Assembly (NCBI GenBank): GCA_027013145.1
Contig: JALUXX010000034.1
Coordinates: forward strand, 1 to 56,078
DNA: 56,078 nt
Direction of reading: 5' to 3'
Source: Gammaproteobacteria bacterium
Lineage (GTDB): Bacteria > Pseudomonadota > Gammaproteobacteria > 21-64-14
Shown here: positions 38,396 to 45,869 of the stretch, in pieces
How positions within the stretch are numbered: the stretch's first letter is position 1
How the letters are laid out: each line of letters opens with the position of its first letter
Notes under the pieces: model-generated
Databases searched by the model: none
What the model saw: only the letters and a program-made list of their open reading frames with translations
Told to the model about the DNA's origin: nothing
Translations under genes and position numbers: made by a program

Positions 38396-39604
38396 ATGCA
38401 CCTTTCCATCGCCAATCAGGTTCTGCTGTCCGTGTTCGTCCTCGCCGCCGTCCTCGGGGCGGTGGCGTATCGCACCAATTTCTGCACCATGGGCGCGGTT
38501 TCGGACTGGGTCAACATGAACGACCGCGGACGGCTCGGTGCCTGGCTGTTCGCGATCGCCATCGCCATCGTCGGCGTGTTGGTCCTCGAGGGTTGGAAAG
38601 GCATCGGCCTGAATTCGACGCTCCCCCCCTACCGGACGCCCAACTTCGCCGTGCTGCGCTATATCGTCGGCGGCGCGCTGTTCGGGATCGGTATGACCCT
38701 CGGCAGCGGCTGCGCCTACCGCACCATGGTTCGCGCCGGTGCGGGCAACCTCAAGTCCGTCGTGGTGCTGATCACGATCGGCATATTCGCCTACCTGATG
38801 ACCCAGACCTCGTTCTACGAAAAGGTGTTCTACGGCTGGGTCAGTGCCACCACCATCAGCCTTTCCAATCACGGCATTTCGAGTCAGGCACTCGGGCCGC
38901 TGATCAGCGGGATCCTGCACGTCGGGGACGGTACGGTCCTGGAATACTGGATCGGCGGGATCCTGGCGCTCGCCCTCCTGGTGATGATCCTGCGCTGGGC
39001 GGATTTCCGCACGCGTTTCGACAATATTCTTGCCGGGGCGGTGGTGGGACTCGCGGTGATCGCGGCGTGGTACGTGACCGCGGGCCCTATGGGCCATGCC
39101 TGGAAGGACGCGGTCATGTTCATGGATACGCCTCCGAAGGACGTGATGTCGCAGTCGTTCACCTTCGTCAACCCCACCGGTGAGACCTTGGCCTTCCTCA
39201 TGTCGCCGCGCAACCCGGCGTTGATCACTTTCGGCGTCGTGTCGCTGGTGGGCGTGATCTTCGGCTCGCTGGTCTACTCGGTGGTGACGCGAAACTTCCG
39301 TTTCGAGTGGTTCCGGTCCTTTGGGGATTTCGTCCGCCATGTCGTCGGCGGGGCGCTGATGGGGATCGGCGGGGTCCTCGGGATGGGTTGCACTATCGGT
39401 CAGGGCGTCACCGGGTTTTCCACACTTTCGCTGGGGTCGATCCTCGCGTTCCTGTCCATCGTGTTCGGTAGCGCGCTGACGATGAAGGTCGAGTACTACA
39501 AGCTCGTTTATGAGGGTGAGGCGAGCTACTTCGACGCCCTGATCAGCGCGCTCGCGGACCTGCATCTACTGCCCCAGCGCGTGCGCAAGTTCGCGCCCGC
39601 CTGA
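38396..39604 (+). CDS. YeeE/YedE-family (TsuA-like) sulfur-compound transporter 1
   Basis: 402 residues from ATG 38396 with CGGAGGCACC upstream. Nine or ten hydrophobic segments. The three conserved cysteine motifs of the family are present: RTNFCTMGA (C30), LGSGCAYRTMVR and MGCTIGQGVTG. In characterised members (thiosulfate uptake protein TsuA) these cysteines relay the thiosulfate ion through the pore. Related YedE proteins are linked to selenium metabolism, and no selD or tusA gene is next to it here. A second paralogue follows 127 bases later, with a strong hairpin between them. Confidence 0.85.
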   Translation: MHLSIANQVLLSVFVLAAVLGAVAYRTNFCTMGAVSDWVNMNDRGRLGAWLFAIAIAIVGVLVLEGWKGIGLNSTLPPYRTPNFAVLRYIVGGALFGIGMTLGSGCAYRTMVRAGAGNLKSVVVLITIGIFAYLMTQTSFYEKVFYGWVSATTISLSNHGISSQALGPLISGILHVGDGTVLEYWIGGILALALLVMILRWADFRTRFDNILAGAVVGLAVIAAWYVTAGPMGHAWKDAVMFMDTPPKDVMSQSFTFVNPTGETLAFLMSPRNPALITFGVVSLVGVIFGSLVYSVVTRNFRFEWFRSFGDFVRHVVGGALMGIGGVLGMGCTIGQGVTGFSTLSLGSILAFLSIVFGSALTMKVEYYKLVYEGEASYFDALISALADLHLLPQRVRKFAPA

Positions 39605-39638
39605 GGCGCCCTCAACTTTTTCGCGCATCCGCCGCTAG

Positions 39639-39669
39639 CCCGACCGGGGTCGGAGCCGCCCCGGTCGGG
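39639..39669 (+). terminator. Hairpin between the two YeeE/YedE genes
   Basis: CCCGACCGGGG (39639-39649) and CCCCGGTCGGG (39659-39669) form a perfect 11-bp stem with a 9-base loop. Only GTCCGCTTGT follows, so it is a weak terminator or an attenuator that could lower expression of the second gene. Confidence 0.55.
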
Positions 39670-39731
39670 TCCGCTTGTGGCGGCCCAGGGATGGTCCGCA
39701 CGGATCCATGTACCCCTCCGGGGAGAGGTCG

Positions 39732-40946
39732 ATGGATCCGCAGACGCTCGCTCATCACGCCTTGGCGCTCGCCTTCCTGCTGGCACTGATCTTCGGGGCG
39801 GTCGCTGCGCGCACGGATTTCTGTACCCTGGGGGCCGTTTACGACGGGCTGATGCTGGGGCGATGGGGGCGCATGCGCGCGTGGTTGCTGGCGATCGCGG
39901 TGGCGGTGATCGGCGCCAATCTCCTCGATCTCACGGGCTGCGTCGATCTCTCACGAACCTTCTACGAAGCGGCTCAGATTCACTGGCTGTCCAATCTCCT
40001 CGGCGGGTTGCTCTTCGGTGTGGGCATGACCTACGCGACCGGCTGTGCCCATCGCAATCTCGTCCGCATCGGCGGCGGGAGCCTGCGCTCCCTGGTGATC
40101 GTCCTCGTGATGGGTGTCTCGGCCTACATGACTCTCAAGGGCTTGTTCGGACAGTGGCGGGTGGAGTGGCTCGACCCGGTCGCGCTGAACACACACGGTT
40201 TCGGGCGCAGCGGTCAGGATCTCGGCGCTCTGTTCGCCGGGGCCTTCGGCCTCGGCCGGCACACGATCCAGGCGCTGTTCACGGTTGCGGTGAGCGGCGC
40301 CCTGCTGTGGTGGGTCTTCCGCGATCGCGGCTTCGTTCACGACGGCCGCAACCTGTTCGCCGGCGTCGTGGTCGGTGCGCTGGTCACCGCCGGATGGTAT
40401 CTGACCGGCCACTTCGCCCGCTATGACGACGGCCTGCAGGTCCACTACCTGCTCGCCTACGGCGGCGGTACCGGCGCCCCGGAGTCCTGGACCTTCGTCG
40501 GCCCCGTGGCGTATACGCTGGAGTTGCTCATGCTCTATACGGACGCGTCGCTCCGCCTCACCTTCGGAATCGTCGGCGTGGTGGGAGTCGTCCTGGGTTC
40601 GTTCGCCTGGTCCCTCTACAGCGGCACCTTTCGCTGGGAGGGTTTCCGCGGCCTGCGCGATCTGCGCCGCGCGCTCGCGGGCGGCGTCCTCATGGGGGTG
40701 GGCGGGGTCACCGGGATGGGTTGCACCATCGGGCAGGGGATTACGGGCGTGTCGACCCTGGCCGTAGGCTCGGCCCTGGCCTTTGCCGGGATCCTGCTCG
40801 GGGCCGCGCTGACCTACCGGCTGCCCTATTGGTGGGCCGTCTACTGCATGAACCACGACGCCCCCTGGACCGCGCTGCGGGCGCGGCTGCGCCCTCCACA
40901 TCCCGCCGGGGGCCGCTTGCCATCCTCCCGGGAGCCCGTATCATGA
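39732..40946 (+). CDS. YeeE/YedE-family (TsuA-like) sulfur-compound transporter 2
   Basis: 404 residues from ATG 39732 behind GGGAGAGG; upstream in-frame ATG codons at 39708 and 39675 lack this. Same layout as its neighbour: RTDFCTLGAVYD (C31), YATGCAHRNLVR and MGCTIGQGITG, with nine or ten membrane segments. It differs from copy 1 in a larger loop after the middle (~240-270) and in extra cysteines (LTGCVD, YCMNH). It ends 16 bases before tRNA-Lys. The two may be an old duplication with different substrates, or may form a heteromeric pair. Confidence 0.83.
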   Translation: MDPQTLAHHALALAFLLALIFGAVAARTDFCTLGAVYDGLMLGRWGRMRAWLLAIAVAVIGANLLDLTGCVDLSRTFYEAAQIHWLSNLLGGLLFGVGMTYATGCAHRNLVRIGGGSLRSLVIVLVMGVSAYMTLKGLFGQWRVEWLDPVALNTHGFGRSGQDLGALFAGAFGLGRHTIQALFTVAVSGALLWWVFRDRGFVHDGRNLFAGVVVGALVTAGWYLTGHFARYDDGLQVHYLLAYGGGTGAPESWTFVGPVAYTLELLMLYTDASLRLTFGIVGVVGVVLGSFAWSLYSGTFRWEGFRGLRDLRRALAGGVLMGVGGVTGMGCTIGQGITGVSTLAVGSALAFAGILLGAALTYRLPYWWAVYCMNHDAPWTALRARLRPPHPAGGRLPSSREPVS

Positions 40947-40962
40947 CAGGCTGCACGCCAGC

Positions 40963-41038
40963 GGGCCGTTAGCTCAGTCGGTAGAGCACCGGACTTTTAA
41001 TCCGTGTGTCGCAGGTTCGACCCCTGCACGGCCCACCA
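40963..41038 (+). tRNA. tRNA-Lys (TTT)
   Basis: 76 bases including an encoded CCA. Acceptor GGGCCGT pairs with ACGGCCC; the D arm is GCTC-AGTCGGTA-GAGC; the anticodon loop is CTTTTAA with anticodon TTT; the T arm is GCAGG-TTCGACC-CCTGC. The tRNA is intact. Its 3' 48 bases are the left half of the direct repeat that bounds the integrative element, so it is the attachment site. Confidence 0.97.
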
Positions 41039-41042
41039 TTAA
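40991..41042 (+). repeat. Attachment site, left copy
   Basis: The 52-bp repeat begins GGACTTTTAATCCGTGTG within the tRNA-Lys anticodon arm and ends CCACCATTAA. This copy belongs to the complete tRNA. Confidence 0.93.
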
Positions 41043-41096
41043 AAACAGTCAGTTACGGCAGGACGCCGGAAGGATAGGTGCGCCGGGAGGCTCATT

Positions 41097-41120
41097 CGTC
41101 CCCATTGTGTCCCCGTTTGT
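41097..41120. other. Candidate integrase arm-type sites, left end
   Basis: Two direct repeats of GTCCCC (in CGTCCCCATTG and TGTCCCCGTTTGT) lie 55 bp inside the left attachment site. The 13-bp TGTCCCCGTTTGT is repeated exactly near the right end at 47446-47458, the pattern expected for integrase arm-binding sites. Confidence 0.6.
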
Positions 41121-41154
41121 CGGCGGCTTGAGGCAGATTCCGGGGCCTAGGGGC

Positions 41155-41448
41155 CTATTCGCGCTCCGGCGGATCAACGAATCGAACGCGGATCTCGTAC
41201 GGCTCCGCGCCCTCGCCGACGCCGATATGGTGCTCGGCGGGGATGAGTCGCGCGTAGAGTTTCCAGAACTCGGTGGGGTTCCGCTTCGCCCAGTCAGTCA
41301 GCGCCGCCACGCCGCCGATGCCCTCGGCCGCCATCATGAAGGCCTCCCGCGCCGCGCGCGTCGTCTTGTTCACGGCCCCCTTGGGCCGGCCCTTACCGGC
41401 GCGGCCCCGAAGATTAGGCGGGACACGGGTTTTCGTGGGCGTGGACAT
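41155..41448 (-). CDS. Small KGRPKG-type phage/island protein
   Basis: 97 residues from ATG 41448. The N terminus contains NLRGRAGKGRPKGAVNKTT, a basic patch seen at the start of phage and island proteins of the DUF5681 / terminase-small-subunit-like kind; the rest is helical (TRAAREAFMMAAEGIGGV, DWAKRNPTEFWKLYARLIPA). DNA binding is plausible. No terminase large subunit is present, so a packaging role on this element is not supported. It is the gene closest to the tRNA end. Confidence 0.6.
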   Translation of the reverse strand: MSTPTKTRVPPNLRGRAGKGRPKGAVNKTTRAAREAFMMAAEGIGGVAALTDWAKRNPTEFWKLYARLIPAEHHIGVGEGAEPYEIRVRFVDPPERE

Positions 41449-41504
41449 GTACGACCTCGCTATCTGCCCGTATTTTAATCCAGCCGAATCGCCGCGAGCA
41501 GCAG

Positions 41505-41867
41505 CTACCGGCGATTCGAGTTCGCCAGCCTCGGATCGTCGGCGCTTATGCAGCGGCCTTCCTGTGCCGCTTCGTAGCGGGCTCGCCTGCTCTTCACCAA
41601 GTCGATCTGGCTCCGCGGGTCCTTCTCAGTCTGAGTTAGGACCTCACCATCCACCTCAATTAGGGACGTCATGGCGTTCTCGCAACTCAGCGCCGAATCA
41701 AAGGCAAAGACTTGTCTCCACGCCGATAGGGGCTTACCGTCCAGAACTCGGCCGTGAATGCCGACTGGCGGCACCAGCAGATACCAGCCGCCAGCAGCGA
41801 ACGCGGCCGGCGCGGCTGCCATCATCGCGAACAACAACCCAGCCCTAACCACGCTCGCCGTCTTCAT
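41505..41867 (-). CDS. Unknown exported island protein
   Basis: 120 residues from ATG 41867. A signal peptide (MKTASVVRAGLLFAMMAAAP ending AFA) is followed by GGWYLLVPPVGIHGRVLDG and a helical, charged C-terminal half with two cysteines (SCENAM, GRCISAD). No family recognised. It overlaps the upstream unknown gene by 23 bases. A secreted protein in an otherwise replication-related island is the best candidate for cargo. Confidence 0.55.
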   Translation of the reverse strand: MKTASVVRAGLLFAMMAAAPAAFAAGGWYLLVPPVGIHGRVLDGKPLSAWRQVFAFDSALSCENAMTSLIEVDGEVLTQTEKDPRSQIDLVKSRRARYEAAQEGRCISADDPRLANSNRR

Positions 41868-42387
41868 CGTTCACCCTCCCGAAATGCGCGCCCTGCGGGA
41901 CGACGCGCCGGCCGGGGATAACCGCCAGCCTCGCAGGTCCCCACAATAGTTTATCCACGACCGCCATGCTGTCGGGCACCTCGGCGGCCAAGTCAGGCCT
42001 CGACGCTAGCGCCAGGCGCAGGGCACCCCACGGATAGCCTCGGTTGCGGGCCAGCGTGGCCGTCATGGCGGCGGCCTCGGCCTCGGCCTGCTCGCGCGGC
42101 AGGTGGGCGTCGTATTCCAGGATGGCCGCCCGCTCGGCGAAGTGCTCGGCCAGGTCCTCGACGGCTTCGGCCAACTCCGGCGTCGGCGTGGCGTCGGCGT
42201 CCAGCTCCCGCGCCACCTCCCGCCCGGGCGGGGGCTCCGGTTTGTGAAAAATTGGGGCGTCGGTGGCGTACGCAGAATACGCACAATACGCAGAAATCGC
42301 CGGTTCCCCTATTTTTGCGTATTGTGCGAATTGTGCGTAACGATTTCGGGACTCAAAATTGCCGTTCAGAATCTCGCGCCAACTCAT
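41845..42387 (-). CDS. Unknown island protein carrying iterons in its 5' part
   Basis: 180 residues from ATG 42387, 3 bases after the DUF3987 gene stop. Residues ~16-42 read RYAQFAQYAKIGEPAISAYC and so on, a peptide pattern produced by 9-bp iterons in the DNA rather than by a protein domain. The remainder (~45-150) is acidic and helical (ELAEAVEDLAEHFAERAAIL), with LARNRGYPWGALRLALASRP. No function recognised. It is plausibly a replication or plasmid-maintenance partner of the adjacent primase-like protein. Confidence 0.6.
   Translation of the reverse strand: MSWREILNGNFESRNRYAQFAQYAKIGEPAISAYCAYSAYATDAPIFHKPEPPPGREVARELDADATPTPELAEAVEDLAEHFAERAAILEYDAHLPREQAEAEAAAMTATLARNRGYPWGALRLALASRPDLAAEVPDSMAVVDKLLWGPARLAVIPGRRVVPQGAHFGRVNDEDGERG
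42269..42339. repeat. Two opposed triplets of 9-bp iterons
   Basis: Forward units TACGCAGAA, TACGCACAA and TACGCAGAA are contiguous at 42269-42295. After 17 bp (42296-42312), three contiguous units in inverted orientation follow at 42313-42339, reading on the minus strand TACGCACAA, TTCGCACAA and TACGCAAAA. The consensus is TWCGCASAA. A third triplet is at 43895-43921. Contiguous short iterons in opposed blocks resemble binding arrays of plasmid or satellite-phage replication initiators. Confidence 0.88.
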
Positions 42388-42390
42388 CGC

Positions 42391-44568
42391 TCAGCCCCCC
42401 ACCAGCTCCGGGCGCACCACCACCACCGGCGACGGCGGCCGCCCCCGGCTATCCCGCGGCGGCTCCTGGACGGTAATGTAGCCCCGTTCCACCAGGACGC
42501 CCAGGGCCTCGCGCAACGCTGACATACGCGGGAAGCTCCCGCGCAGGGCGTTGAAGGCTTCGCGCTCCGTAAACCGCTCCAGGCGCCCGCCCTGAATCCA
42601 CCCCCAAATAGTCCGGGCGGCGGCGACTGTTTCATCGGCCCCCATCAGCTCCAACGCGACGAGTGTGTGCCGACTCACGACGGCCAGAATGTCGAGCGCG
42701 GCCCCCATCGTCTCGGGCGTAATCTCCGTATCCCAGGGCTGCCCGTGCGCGTGCTCGATGCCGTGCAGCACTGCGGCCAGTCGCGCCGCGGCCCCTGGCG
42801 CCTTTCCCGCCCAATCCATGCAGTGCGCAAAGTCACCACCGGGACGCATCCGCACTTCTACAGCCCGAGAGAACTCTTCCCATACCTGGAGAGCCCCCGC
42901 GCTCAACCGCAGCAGGTGTGTCCGTTCGCGTCCGTTATCGTCCGCGGCAGGTTTCCAGTTCAGCATGGCGCCCAGCCCGGCCGCGTAGGCGCTGCGCACG
43001 CCTTCGGGGATGGCGGCCCCGCGCAGCGTTCGGAAACCCAGGTTCGACGGCGGGAGCAAGTAAAGAAACCGGGCCAGTAGCCCACGCCCCCGGAACCCCG
43101 GCTTAGCCGTCAGCCCGCGCAACACGTCCGGTTGCGGGCTTAACCCAACTGTGAGCCGGGGACATTGAACGAATACCGGCGGCCGGCTGCCCCTGTCCAC
43201 GCGCTCGGCATCGCCCGCGTGCGCCTTGAGAACCAAGTCGAGATTTGGGACACCATTAGAGTAGCGGCCGGCCAACAAGTCGAAGACACCGCCTTCGGAC
43301 GATAGCCAGCCCATACACTCATGATGTTCGGCGAGCAGCACCCCCAGTTTTTCGGGTGTCGCGTCCGACGTCCAGAGCCGGGGGGGTATCGGTATCTCGG
43401 GAAGTTCCGCTTCCATCTCGGCGGCACGGCGTGCGCACTCTTCGGGATTGGCGGGATTCGGCCCCTTCTTCCGCGGTGCGGCGGCCATTCTCCGAAACAC
43501 CTTGATTTGCTCTTCCATTGTCTTACGGGCGCTCGTTATGCGCTTGATTTCCGGCGCCAGAGCCGCGGCCTGCTCGCTCTCCCAGGTGAGCAGCGGCCCC
43601 GTCGCGCACTTCTGCACGGCGCTTTTCCGGCTACCCGACGGCAGCGCCACAAGCCACCACAGGTTGCACGGCTCAAAATAGTCAGGCCGCACCAGCACGC
43701 GCAGGCGGCGCGCGGCCGCGACTGAACAGGCAGCCAGCACCATTGCGGCGGATAGCTCTAAAGGCGTTTCGGTGTGTTCCGCTAGCGCGCGGGCGAAGTC
43801 TCCAGCCCAGCCCGGAAGCATTTCCGGCACAATGCGCGGCAACGTTGGTGCATCCAGCGGCACCAGCTCCGGCCATTCCTGGGCGCTCGATTCTTCCGCA
43901 GAATTCGCACAATTCGCAGAAATAGTGTTTCGCGGGAGCGTCATCACGTCCGCAGCGGTGGCGCTGGGGTGCGCCGTCAGCCAATCGACACAATCTCCGC
44001 CCTTCGGCAGCCCCAGTGCTTCCACGTCCACTATCTCGATACTGCACCCCAGGCCTTGCAGAACGCGCGCCACATCCTGCGCATACTTCGCGCCCGGCTC
44101 GTCGGCGTCGGGCCAGATGACAACATGGCGGCCCCGCAGCGGCGCCCAGTCCGCGCCAGCGGCGGAATTCGCCCCGCCGCTCGTGGTGGCGGCAATCTTG
44201 AGCCGTACCAGCTCCACAACGCACAGTTCGCCTTCCACGACGAACACCGGCGCGTCAGGCGGTGCGGCAACGATTCCGGGCAAGTTGAAAAGAGGCTTGC
44301 CCCCGGCCGGGAACGTCGGTTCACCGATCTCGAATCCGCCGCCGGCGGTGCGCCGCATGGGGCGAATCCACTTCCGGCCGTCAGGGTGCTTTGCACGAAT
44401 CCGCCAGAAGAAAGTGGAGCCGTCCGCGTCTCTGTAAGTAAACAGGCACTCCAGCCGGAACCCGTCGCGTAGGGCTCCAGCCTTTTCGGCCAGGCGCTGG
44501 GCGGCCTGCTGCGGGCTTTCGGCGTCGCGCGGCGTCTCGCGCCCTACTACACCGGCCGGGGCGCTCAT
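42391..44568 (-). CDS. Toprim-like / DUF3987 helicase-like replication protein
   Basis: 725 residues from ATG 44568, which overlaps the stop of the zinc-finger gene (TGATG). N-terminal part: VFVVEGELCVVELVRL and HVVIWPDADEPGAKYAQD are Toprim-type acidic motifs (EGE, DxDEPG), followed by GGDCVDWLTAHP. The middle and C-terminal parts match the DUF3987 type (MVLAACSVAAARRLRVLVRP, WWLVALPSGSRKSAVQ as Walker A-like, LSSEGGVFDLLAG, GRGLLARFLYLLP). This is the common replication protein of small islands. With the separate CHC2 finger upstream it would rebuild a primase-helicase. A 9-bp iteron triplet lies within its coding sequence. Confidence 0.8.
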   Translation of the reverse strand: MSAPAGVVGRETPRDAESPQQAAQRLAEKAGALRDGFRLECLFTYRDADGSTFFWRIRAKHPDGRKWIRPMRRTAGGGFEIGEPTFPAGGKPLFNLPGIVAAPPDAPVFVVEGELCVVELVRLKIAATTSGGANSAAGADWAPLRGRHVVIWPDADEPGAKYAQDVARVLQGLGCSIEIVDVEALGLPKGGDCVDWLTAHPSATAADVMTLPRNTISANCANSAEESSAQEWPELVPLDAPTLPRIVPEMLPGWAGDFARALAEHTETPLELSAAMVLAACSVAAARRLRVLVRPDYFEPCNLWWLVALPSGSRKSAVQKCATGPLLTWESEQAAALAPEIKRITSARKTMEEQIKVFRRMAAAPRKKGPNPANPEECARRAAEMEAELPEIPIPPRLWTSDATPEKLGVLLAEHHECMGWLSSEGGVFDLLAGRYSNGVPNLDLVLKAHAGDAERVDRGSRPPVFVQCPRLTVGLSPQPDVLRGLTAKPGFRGRGLLARFLYLLPPSNLGFRTLRGAAIPEGVRSAYAAGLGAMLNWKPAADDNGRERTHLLRLSAGALQVWEEFSRAVEVRMRPGGDFAHCMDWAGKAPGAAARLAAVLHGIEHAHGQPWDTEITPETMGAALDILAVVSRHTLVALELMGADETVAAARTIWGWIQGGRLERFTEREAFNALRGSFPRMSALREALGVLVERGYITVQEPPRDSRGRPPSPVVVVRPELVGG
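43895..43921 (+). repeat. Third 9-bp iteron triplet
   Basis: TCCGCAGAA, TTCGCACAA and TTCGCAGAA are contiguous. The order of variable cores (G, C, G at the seventh base) is the same as in the triplet at 42269-42295, although the two lie in different genes and reading contexts. On the minus strand they encode the peptide SANCANSAE in the DUF3987 protein. Confidence 0.85.
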
Positions 44569-44930
44569 CACAATGTCCCCCAGGCGCCGAGCAGCCGCGC
44601 GGCGTCCACAAAGCCAACGTCGTGCACCTTCTCGGTGAACGCGACAACATCGCGGCCCTTGGCGCCGCAGCCGAAACAACGGAAGGCCCCGGTTTCGACA
44701 TTCACCCGCAGCGAAGGCGTCTTGTCTGCGTGAAAGCAGCACGAGGCACTACGCCACGGGCCACGCCCTGGAAGCAGCTTCAGCCTCTCGGCATAAAACT
44801 GCTCGGGGGCCGGGAGCAGATCGCGCCTCAACCCCTCGCGTCGGCGTGGGCCGCCGTATAGGCGACTGAGTGCGGCCATCGTTGCGCCGCCGTGCGCCTT
44901 GTGGCGTCTCCAGTCGCGCCGCGCGGTCAT
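44568..44930 (-). CDS. CHC2 zinc-finger primase-like protein
   Basis: 120 residues from ATG 44930, overlapping the AlpA stop as ATGA. The C-terminal half has a DnaG-type CHC2 finger: ASCCFHADKTPSLRVNVETG then FRCFGCGAKGRDVVAF, giving C, H and CxxC ligands. The N-terminal part (MTARRDWRRHKAHGGATM) is basic. The catalytic Toprim region is encoded by the next gene in an overlapping frame, so the primase is split into two polypeptides. Confidence 0.78.
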   Translation of the reverse strand: MTARRDWRRHKAHGGATMAALSRLYGGPRRREGLRRDLLPAPEQFYAERLKLLPGRGPWRSASCCFHADKTPSLRVNVETGAFRCFGCGAKGRDVVAFTEKVHDVGFVDAARLLGAWGTL

Positions 44931-45136
44931 CGGCCCCTCTCCACATCCTGCGCCCGGACGCGTTCCGCGATCCAGCGCTCCACGGTGCTTTCCGGCCACG
45001 CAATCGCTCGCGGACCGATCTTTACGGGGGAGGGGAAACGCCCGGCCCGCATGTCGGAATAAATCGAAGACCTACGGCGCCCCGTCCGGCGCACGACTTC
45101 CGGGAGGCGAAGTAAAATTTCTGGGGTAGCAGACAT
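44927..45136 (-). CDS. AlpA-family excisionase/regulator
   Basis: 69 residues from ATG 45136. LLRLPEVVRRTGRRRSSIYSDM and AGRFPSPVKIGPRAIAWPES, then VERWIAERV, are the AlpA/MerR-like winged-helix pattern. AlpA proteins activate or steer integrase and excision in P4-like elements. An imperfect palindrome just upstream (45140-45175) may be its operator. The first gene of the replication operon. Confidence 0.85.
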   Translation of the reverse strand: MSATPEILLRLPEVVRRTGRRRSSIYSDMRAGRFPSPVKIGPRAIAWPESTVERWIAERVRAQDVERGR

Positions 45137-45139
45137 GTT

Positions 45140-45175
45140 TCGTGACCTCCGTTAGCGTTCATTACGGAGTCACGA
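45140..45175. promoter_or_regulatory. Palindromic operator upstream of alpA-like gene
   Basis: TCGTGACCTCCGT (45140-45152) and ACGGAGTCACGA (45164-45175) are complementary except for one extra C, with an 11-base spacer. It ends 4 bases from the AlpA start codon, a position suited to autoregulation or to a regulator encoded on the element. Confidence 0.55.
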
Positions 45176-45214
45176 TGGCACGGACAGGATTGCCCGCAAT
45201 CCGGTTTAATGTCG

Positions 45215-45733
45215 CTATTTTTCCGGATCGAGAACCGATCGCTTGAATATGGAGCGAAGGGCGGCCGCTTCTTTCGGCGTCCAAGGGGCGCCCGCCGCGG
45301 CGCGACCAAGCCTCATTGCCAGCAGCGCGGATTCCTTGCGGTTGTGCCAGGCGTCCTCAACTGCCGTTCGTTCTTTGCCGAAACCGATAGCCGCATCGGC
45401 GACAGCATCGATCTGTTTCTCGCCGGCGAGCCGCAATTCCAGGACATGAAGGGCGATTTCAACTTGCATCTGTTCCGACGCCCCGGGACGGCCCTTTTTT
45501 CGTCTCAGCCCCAGGCATGACTCCAGCGAACCCTCGCCGGCCGCGTATCTGGAAAATCCTTCCCGCAAGAAAGAGACTATTTCAGCGTCCACCTGCGAAT
45601 CGCTGACGCCATTACCAAAAGCCGTCAGCAGATCCCTTACGGCGCCGGGGTCCGCCGTTCCGGATTGAATCTCCAGCGCGATTTCCCGAACGGCCATCGG
45701 GGTAAGTTCTTCGGTACAATCTTTCACAGCCAC
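45215..45733 (-). CDS. Unknown island protein
   Basis: 172 residues from GTG 45733. Mostly helical, acidic at the N terminus (EELTPMAVREIALEIQSGTA), with a basic central segment (LGLRRKKGRPGASEQMQVEI) and a C-terminal PWTPKEAAALRSIFKRS. No family recognised. The gene is set apart by 78 and 136 bases from its neighbours, so it may have its own promoter. The basic patch suggests nucleic-acid binding, but this is weak. Confidence 0.55.
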   Translation of the reverse strand: MAVKDCTEELTPMAVREIALEIQSGTADPGAVRDLLTAFGNGVSDSQVDAEIVSFLREGFSRYAAGEGSLESCLGLRRKKGRPGASEQMQVEIALHVLELRLAGEKQIDAVADAAIGFGKERTAVEDAWHNRKESALLAMRLGRAAAGAPWTPKEAAALRSIFKRSVLDPEK

Positions 45734-45869
45734 GGCGCGCCACCTCGCGCTGTCGGTCAGGCGGCCCCGGGCGTGCCACCGCCCGGGGTCCGCCGATCAT
45801 TCTAGCCCCTTCGCGCAGATTCGGCCGCGTAGAATCGCGCAGGAGCCGCGATCTCGGCTCAGGCCTTAG

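Noticed and set aside
39639-39669. Riboswitch upstream of the second transporter
   Set aside because: A single perfect stem with no further conserved structure; a terminator or attenuator hairpin is simpler.
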